Part shown: piece after piece, positions 59,654 to 64,000 of the stretch
How positions within the stretch are numbered: the first letter of the stretch is position 1
How the letters are laid out: each line of letters opens with the position of its first letter
Translations under genes and position numbers: made by a program
DNA from: Acidobacteriota bacterium
GTDB lineage: Bacteria > Acidobacteriota > Holophagae > Acanthopleuribacterales > Acanthopleuribacteraceae
NCBI GenBank assembly: GCA_002747255.1
Contig: PDUC01000025.1
Span: 62,001 to 126,000 of the forward strand
Length of the DNA: 64,000 nt
Direction of reading: 5' to 3'
Notes under the pieces: generated by a model
Databases searched by the model: none
Seen by the model: only the letters and a program-made list of their open reading frames with translations
Told to the model about the DNA's origin: nothing

Positions 59654-59871
59654 TGTGAAATGATACCTCGTTAAAGGTTGTTGATGCGGGGTAAGTGTCA
59701 GAGCGGTCGGCGCGTTATCATATTCCTTGCATCGCTTCCATTTTGCCCGGTTTTTCTGAGTCATGAGTTAAAGGTACGTTCAATTGGAAAAAATGGCCCT
59801 TGTACTTGTGAATTTTCAGCCGCGCCCACTTTCACAGATCACCGCCTTACCGGCATTCAAAAGGAATCAGC

Positions 59872-60345
59872 ATGAGTCAAAACATCAAACTCGATCAACT
59901 CGATCATCAGATTATCGATATTCTGCAGAAAGACGGTCGTATTGCCAATTCGAAACTGGCACAAATGGTGGGCTATTCGGCACCCACGGTTCTTGAACGC
60001 GTCAAGAAACTCGAGCGAAGCGGCGTGATACAGAATTACAAGGCTTCACTGGAACCCAGGTTACTGGGTTTGAATTTTCAGGTTTATACGGGCATTGAAG
60101 TGGAGGTCAGTCAACTGGGCAATGTGAAGGAACTGGAAGAGCGTTTCCATTCCCTGCCGGAAGTCCTCGCCTGTTACCATATTGCGGGTGATTTTGATTT
60201 TCTGCTTAAAGTATGCGTTAAAAACCAGGAAACCTACAAAGATTTTGTGACTGAGCAACTGTCAGAAATTAAAGGGATTAAACGCATTCAAAGCTGGGTT
60301 GTGCTCAGCACCATCAAAGATGACAACATCATCCAGATGAATTGA
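59872..60345 (+). CDS. Lrp/AsnC-family transcriptional regulator
   Basis: 157 residues, normal. N-terminal winged helix (about 8-60: LDQLDHQIIDILQKDGRIAN, then SKLAQMVGYSAPTVLERVKK) and C-terminal RAM domain (about 70-150: GIEVEVSQLG, VLACYHIAGDFDFLLKVCV, IQSWVVLSTIK). Such regulators sense amino acids and bind DNA as octamers or dimers. AAAGGA precedes the ATG. It is 20 bases from rsmG. Confidence 0.93.
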   Translation: MSQNIKLDQLDHQIIDILQKDGRIANSKLAQMVGYSAPTVLERVKKLERSGVIQNYKASLEPRLLGLNFQVYTGIEVEVSQLGNVKELEERFHSLPEVLACYHIAGDFDFLLKVCVKNQETYKDFVTEQLSEIKGIKRIQSWVVLSTIKDDNIIQMN

Positions 60346-60365
60346 AGAGGGGTAAAGGGCTCAGG

Positions 60366-60983
60366 ATGGATGCTTTTAAAGAGATTTTACCCGAGTTGGA
60401 AAAACTGTGTGTTCCCCTGGAGGCCTATTGCAAACTGGAATTTTACCTGGATACCCTGTGGCAGAAGAACTCGGAACTCAATCTGTTCAGTCGAAAAATG
60501 AGCCAGCGCGATTTGGTGCACCTGCACCTGCTGGACTCTCTGTTGGGGCTGCCCTTACTGCCCGATGTTCAAAACATTTCAGATCTCGGCACGGGCGGCG
60601 GCTTTCCCGCTATTCCGCTTGCACTTTGTCATCCCAATCGTCAATTCACCCTCATTGAAAAGAGCGTCAGGAAAGCGGAGTTTCTCCGCCTTTTAAGTCG
60701 GCAGATTCCCAATATTGGCGTTGTTTGCGGGCTTGTTCCTGAAGGCATTGACAACAAAACACAACTGGTCATCGCCCGGGCTTTCAAACCGCTGCCGGTG
60801 ATCCTTGAGCTGACTAAAAGCTATCGCAAAAAGAATTTCATGCTGTGGAAGGGCAGGCGGGCTGTGATTGACGAGGAACTAAAGCGTTCCGGCAGGATGC
60901 TGGTGGAGATGAAAACAGAGGTAAAAAAGGTCGCGCACCCCACCAGGCAGGTTGAACGTCACATTCTCTTCATGTCACGCTGA
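60366..60983 (+). CDS. rsmG: 16S rRNA guanine-N7-methyltransferase RsmG (GidB)
   Basis: 205 residues from ATG 60366 with AAAGGG six bases upstream; a TTG at 60342 lies inside the upstream gene. RsmG methylates G527 in 16S rRNA. Motif I is ISDLGTGGGFPAIPLAL (about 79-95), preceded by HLHLLDSLLGL, and the family's FTLIEKSVRKAEFLRLL follows. It follows lrp directly. The usual partner gidA (mnmG) is not adjacent. Ends 37 bases from the convergent cfa gene. Confidence 0.93.
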   Translation: MDAFKEILPELEKLCVPLEAYCKLEFYLDTLWQKNSELNLFSRKMSQRDLVHLHLLDSLLGLPLLPDVQNISDLGTGGGFPAIPLALCHPNRQFTLIEKSVRKAEFLRLLSRQIPNIGVVCGLVPEGIDNKTQLVIARAFKPLPVILELTKSYRKKNFMLWKGRRAVIDEELKRSGRMLVEMKTEVKKVAHPTRQVERHILFMSR

Positions 60984-61020
60984 AGCTGCGTGCTTTAAGT
61001 GGAGGCAGACGGTTCACGGT

Positions 61021-62169
61021 CTATGGAAACAACTCGCCTTCGCTGCGAAAGACCCTGTCCAGCCCCCGCTTGGAGAGAACAACTTGCCACAGCTGATTTT
61101 TGCGTGCTCTGAAACTGGCTGCAGAGACAAGCAGATAGTAGGTCCACATGCGGAAAAAGCGCTCATCGTACCTGTCTTGAATCTGATGGTAATTGGCTGT
61201 AAAATTTTTATACCACTCCAAGAGCGTCTTTTCATAGTAGAGCCCGAAGCTGTGCCAGTCTTCAATGATGAAACGCTTTTCCGCCGCACGGCAGATCTGC
61301 GCGGCGGAAGGGATCATGGAGTTGGGAAAAATATACGTGCCGATCCAGGGGTCAGAAGCAGTGAGCGAGTTGTTGCTGCCAATGGTGTGCAACAGACACA
61401 AGCCGTTTTTGTCCATCACCTGATGGATCTTTTCCATAAAACACGCATAGTTTCTCCAGCCTACATGTTCCAGCATTCCAACCGAAATGACCCGGTCATA
61501 GCTGCCGTGTAATTGCCGGTAATCGAGCAGCTCAACGTTGACGTCAAGCCCCTTGCAGGCCATCCTCGCATAATTCGCCTGCTCCTGTGATACCGTGATT
61601 CCGGTTACTGCTGCACCGTAATTTTCGGCGGCGTATTTGGCAAAGCCGCCCCAACCGCAGCCAATATCAAGCACCTTCATTCCCGGTTTCAGGTCAATTT
61701 TGCGGCAAATCAGATCCAGCTTTTTGGTCTGGGCCTGTTCAAGCGTTTTTGCCTTGTACCAGTAGGCGCACGAATAATTGAGCCCGGCATCGAGCATAAT
61801 GGAAAACAAGTCGTTTCCCAGATCATAATGATGCCTGCCAATGATAAAAGCCCTCGTTTTGCTCTGTATCTGATTTTGAATACTGATCAGATAGCGCTTG
61901 AGGTTCTGCCAGACACGTTTGAGACCCTCATGGGTCACTTGTTTATCGACTCCGGCTCTCAGTAACCGATAAAACAGCTGGTCCAGGGCTTTGCAGTCCC
62001 ACCAGCCATCCATATAGGCTTCACCCAGCCCCAGAGAGCCTTCAGTTGCCACGCGTTTGTAAAATAACGGGTTGTGTATCTGAACGTCCCAAGGTCTGTC
62101 TCCGTCAATTTGAATGTCCAGAGACTCCATTAACTCATGAATGAAGCGTTCCGATTGTTTTTTCAGCAT
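61021..62169 (-). CDS. cfa: Cyclopropane-fatty-acyl-phospholipid synthase
   Basis: 382 residues from ATG 62169 with AGGAGG seven bases upstream, exactly the length of the E. coli enzyme; an upstream frame from 62304 is rejected. It adds a methylene group from SAM to unsaturated acyl chains of membrane lipids. Marks: HYDLGNDLFSIMLDAGLNYS (about 155-174), MKVLDIGCGWGGFAKYAAEN (motif I), and the FIFPNS-like TYIFPNSMIPS near 300. Convergent with rsmG. Confidence 0.96.
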   Translation of the reverse strand: MLKKQSERFIHELMESLDIQIDGDRPWDVQIHNPLFYKRVATEGSLGLGEAYMDGWWDCKALDQLFYRLLRAGVDKQVTHEGLKRVWQNLKRYLISIQNQIQSKTRAFIIGRHHYDLGNDLFSIMLDAGLNYSCAYWYKAKTLEQAQTKKLDLICRKIDLKPGMKVLDIGCGWGGFAKYAAENYGAAVTGITVSQEQANYARMACKGLDVNVELLDYRQLHGSYDRVISVGMLEHVGWRNYACFMEKIHQVMDKNGLCLLHTIGSNNSLTASDPWIGTYIFPNSMIPSAAQICRAAEKRFIIEDWHSFGLYYEKTLLEWYKNFTANYHQIQDRYDERFFRMWTYYLLVSAASFRARKNQLWQVVLSKRGLDRVFRSEGELFP

Positions 62170-62598
62170 GGTCGTTCCTCCTGCAAGAAAGATCTTCTGC
62201 TCAAAATCGCGTTGACACAATTTTCTGTTTTTCAGCCTGAAAAAGACCTGCCATCCTTTTTTGGCGGATAGCGTGCCGTCAATACTCACAAATGGCGGAG
62301 TCATATTTATGGAAGATATATTGCATTCAGCATATCATAAAAGATGCAGAAGGGGATACTCATAAAAAGCAATCGTCATCACTTTTGCTCATAACCGCAC
62401 GGTGGTTGAGACGGGCCAATTCTCCACAATTGACGCCGCACCGCAGCAGTTAAACCGCAGAGTCCAAAGTGCCTGACTATTTTTTCTTCCTGGGCAGCGG
62501 TCATTTCCACCCCCATGACCCCTTCACTTGTTCTCAAAGCACACAGATTCACGCAAATCGTGTAGAATAAGAAGTCAAAACAGCAGTAAGGAGTGTTC
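62170..62598. other. Intergenic region before icmF
   Basis: Nothing recognised except the AAGGAG ribosome site of the next gene (62588-62593). A minus-strand frame (62379-62600) has no support. Confidence 0.5.
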
Positions 62599-64000
62599 AT
62601 GCGAGATTCTTATCAACATCAGATTCGGTTTGTCACAGCAGCCTCGCTCTTTGACGGACATGACGCGTCCATCAATATCATGCGCCGTATTCTTCAAACA
62701 GAGGGAGCCGAAGTGATTCACCTCGGGCACAACCGTTCAGTGGGTGAAATAGTCGATGCCGCCATTCAGGAAGATGCTCAGGGCATTGCTCTCAGCTCCT
62801 ATCAGGGCGGTCATGTGGAGTACTTCAAGTACATGGTTGATCTTCTGTCTGAGAGAAATGCCAGTCACATCAAGGTCTTTGGCGGCGGCGGCGGTGTGAT
62901 TACACCTCCGGAAATCAAAGAGCTCGAGGCTTACGGGGTTGATAAGATTTTTTCACCTGATGACGGCAGCAAGCTGGGACTGGTTGGGATGATTCAACTG
63001 ATGTTAAAGCAGAGCGATTTCTCGACAGTAGAAGTTGCAGGCTCTTCTGAGGAACAGAAACTTGCTGTCAATCGGCTGGCCCGGCGTGTGACTGAAATAG
63101 AAATGGGCGATCAATCGGGTGGTCGTTCTGCCAACAAAGTGCCTGTGGTGGGTATTACGGGTACAGGCGGTTCCGGGAAGAGTTCCCTGACCGATGAAAT
63201 TGTGCGCCGCTTCCTGGACCATTTTCCAGACAAGACCATCGGTATTGTTTCAGTGGATCCATCCAAACGCCGTACGGGCGGCGCACTGCTGGGTGATCGC
63301 ATTCGCATGAACGCCGTTGCTTCACCCAACCCGGAGGGGCACGCCCGTGTGTTTATGCGTTCCCTGGCAACGCGTTCCGCCAATACCGGTATCAGTCGAG
63401 CTCTTGAGTCGGTTATCGAGGCCTATAAAGACTTCGGTTTTGACCTTATTTTGGTTGAAACGGCGGGTATTGGTCAGTCCGATTCTGAAATAGTGGATTT
63501 GGTGGACTTTTCGCTTTATGTCATGACCTCTGAATACGGAGCTCAGACTCAATTGGAAAAAATTGACATGCTGGATTTAGCGGACATCGTTGTGCTCAAC
63601 AAGTTTGAGAAAAGGGGTTCAGATGACGCCTTGCGTGATATTGCGAAACAGGTTATGCGGAACCGCAACCTGTTCGATGTCAAACCTGAAGAACTCCCCA
63701 TTTTTCCAACCATTGCATCGCAATTCAATGATTCAGGCACCAACTTGTTTTTTAAAAACCTGATAACGGGGCTCAATCAGAAATGTTCACTGAATTGGGA
63801 CGTGCCCGACTACCCCAACCAGGGAAAACCCGAAAAAGCACCTATCATTCCCAGCGATCGACAGCGCTACCTCTCAGAAATAGCCGATACTGTCCATGCG
63901 TACAAAAAATGGGCCCTGGCGCAGAGTGAAATTGCCCGAGAAATGTTCCAGCTTGAAGGCAGCATGGATTTCCTTCGCAAGCGGATGGAGCAGTCGGAAC
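62599..64000 (+). CDS. icmF: IcmF-type fused isobutyryl-CoA mutase, 3' end outside window
   Basis: 467 residues visible, open to the window edge; AAGGAG lies five bases before the ATG. The N-terminal B12-binding domain has FDGHDASINIMRR (DxHxxx site) and ALSSYQGGHVEYF (about 54-66); the following MeaI-like GTPase domain has Walker A GTGGSGKSS (about 187-195), Walker B-like LILVETAGIGQ and NKFEKRG. IcmF joins these to the mutase large and CoA-binding parts, which would follow beyond 64000. It interconverts isobutyryl-CoA and n-butyryl-CoA using adenosylcobalamin. Confidence 0.93.
   Translation, partial: MRDSYQHQIRFVTAASLFDGHDASINIMRRILQTEGAEVIHLGHNRSVGEIVDAAIQEDAQGIALSSYQGGHVEYFKYMVDLLSERNASHIKVFGGGGGVITPPEIKELEAYGVDKIFSPDDGSKLGLVGMIQLMLKQSDFSTVEVAGSSEEQKLAVNRLARRVTEIEMGDQSGGRSANKVPVVGITGTGGSGKSSLTDEIVRRFLDHFPDKTIGIVSVDPSKRRTGGALLGDRIRMNAVASPNPEGHARVFMRSLATRSANTGISRALESVIEAYKDFGFDLILVETAGIGQSDSEIVDLVDFSLYVMTSEYGAQTQLEKIDMLDLADIVVLNKFEKRGSDDALRDIAKQVMRNRNLFDVKPEELPIFPTIASQFNDSGTNLFFKNLITGLNQKCSLNWDVPDYPNQGKPEKAPIIPSDRQRYLSEIADTVHAYKKWALAQSEIAREMFQLEGSMDFLRKRMEQSE

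Noticed and set aside
62379-62600. 73-codon minus-strand frame near icmF
   Set aside because: Runs over the icmF start without its own ribosome site.

Overview
The window comes from a flagellated Gram-negative bacterium of moderate GC content. The evidence is an outer-membrane barrel, a CpoB-type periplasmic lipoprotein, a lipid A (LpxH-like) hydrolase, a sigma-54-linked flagellar cluster, GroESL, F-type ATP synthase with two b-type subunits, and IcmF. TTG starts are frequent. This combination would suit an Acidobacteriota-like (Holophagae/Acanthopleuribacter type) lineage, but no 16S rRNA or species marker is present, so that placement is inference. No phage, insertion sequence or CRISPR array was found.

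Layout. Positions 1-13517 (+) hold a TPR protein cut by the window edge, a cytoplasmic histidine kinase and NtrC-class regulator (FlrB/FlrC-like), a near-perfect sigma-54 promoter, and flgB-flgC-fliE-fliF-fliG-fliH-fliI-fliJ-motE-like-fliK, mostly translationally coupled. The regulator pair probably drives the promoter next to it. Positions 13868-20225 hold a thioredoxin-fold protein without its cysteines, CutA, a LysM protein, an 870-bp non-coding stretch with inverted repeats, a secreted beta-barrel-like protein, a small Fis-type protein coupled to cpoB, tRNA-Ala(GGC) and an LpxH-like hydrolase. Positions 20598-26418 are atpF'-F-H-A-G-D-C without the a and c subunits, closed by a terminator.

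Positions 26521-34618 carry a TrmN6-like methyltransferase, a substrate-binding lipoprotein, a methyltransferase/DMT-transporter pair, a TlpA thioredoxin with an outer-membrane barrel, and an M14 peptidase. Positions 34700-37523 look like a small acquired and decaying island: an ABC-transporter C-terminal remnant, a PPM1-type methyltransferase, a TetR regulator with a palindromic operator, and a tRNA T-arm-like sequence. Then come a soluble chemoreceptor with duplicated PAS domains, class Ia ribonucleotide reductase (nrdA-nrdB) with a candidate 24-residue membrane peptide downstream, a SPOR protein, an SdiA-regulated-type propeller, groES-groEL and a LOG-family enzyme.

Positions 47781-55873 (-) form a tightly overlapping cell-wall operon: secreted protein, Ser/Thr kinase with a degenerate formylglycine-enzyme-like tail, SEDS glycosyltransferase with an extra membrane domain, lytic transglycosylase, class B penicillin-binding protein and a zinc anti-sigma-like protein. 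This is the most system-like part of the window: a kinase coupled to the complete set of peptidoglycan polymerising, cross-linking and cleaving activities. The rest holds a LysM membrane protein, TcdA, a secreted TPR-like protein, a frameshifted Cys/His-PEGA gene, Lrp/AsnC, RsmG, Cfa and the first part of IcmF, cut by the right edge.
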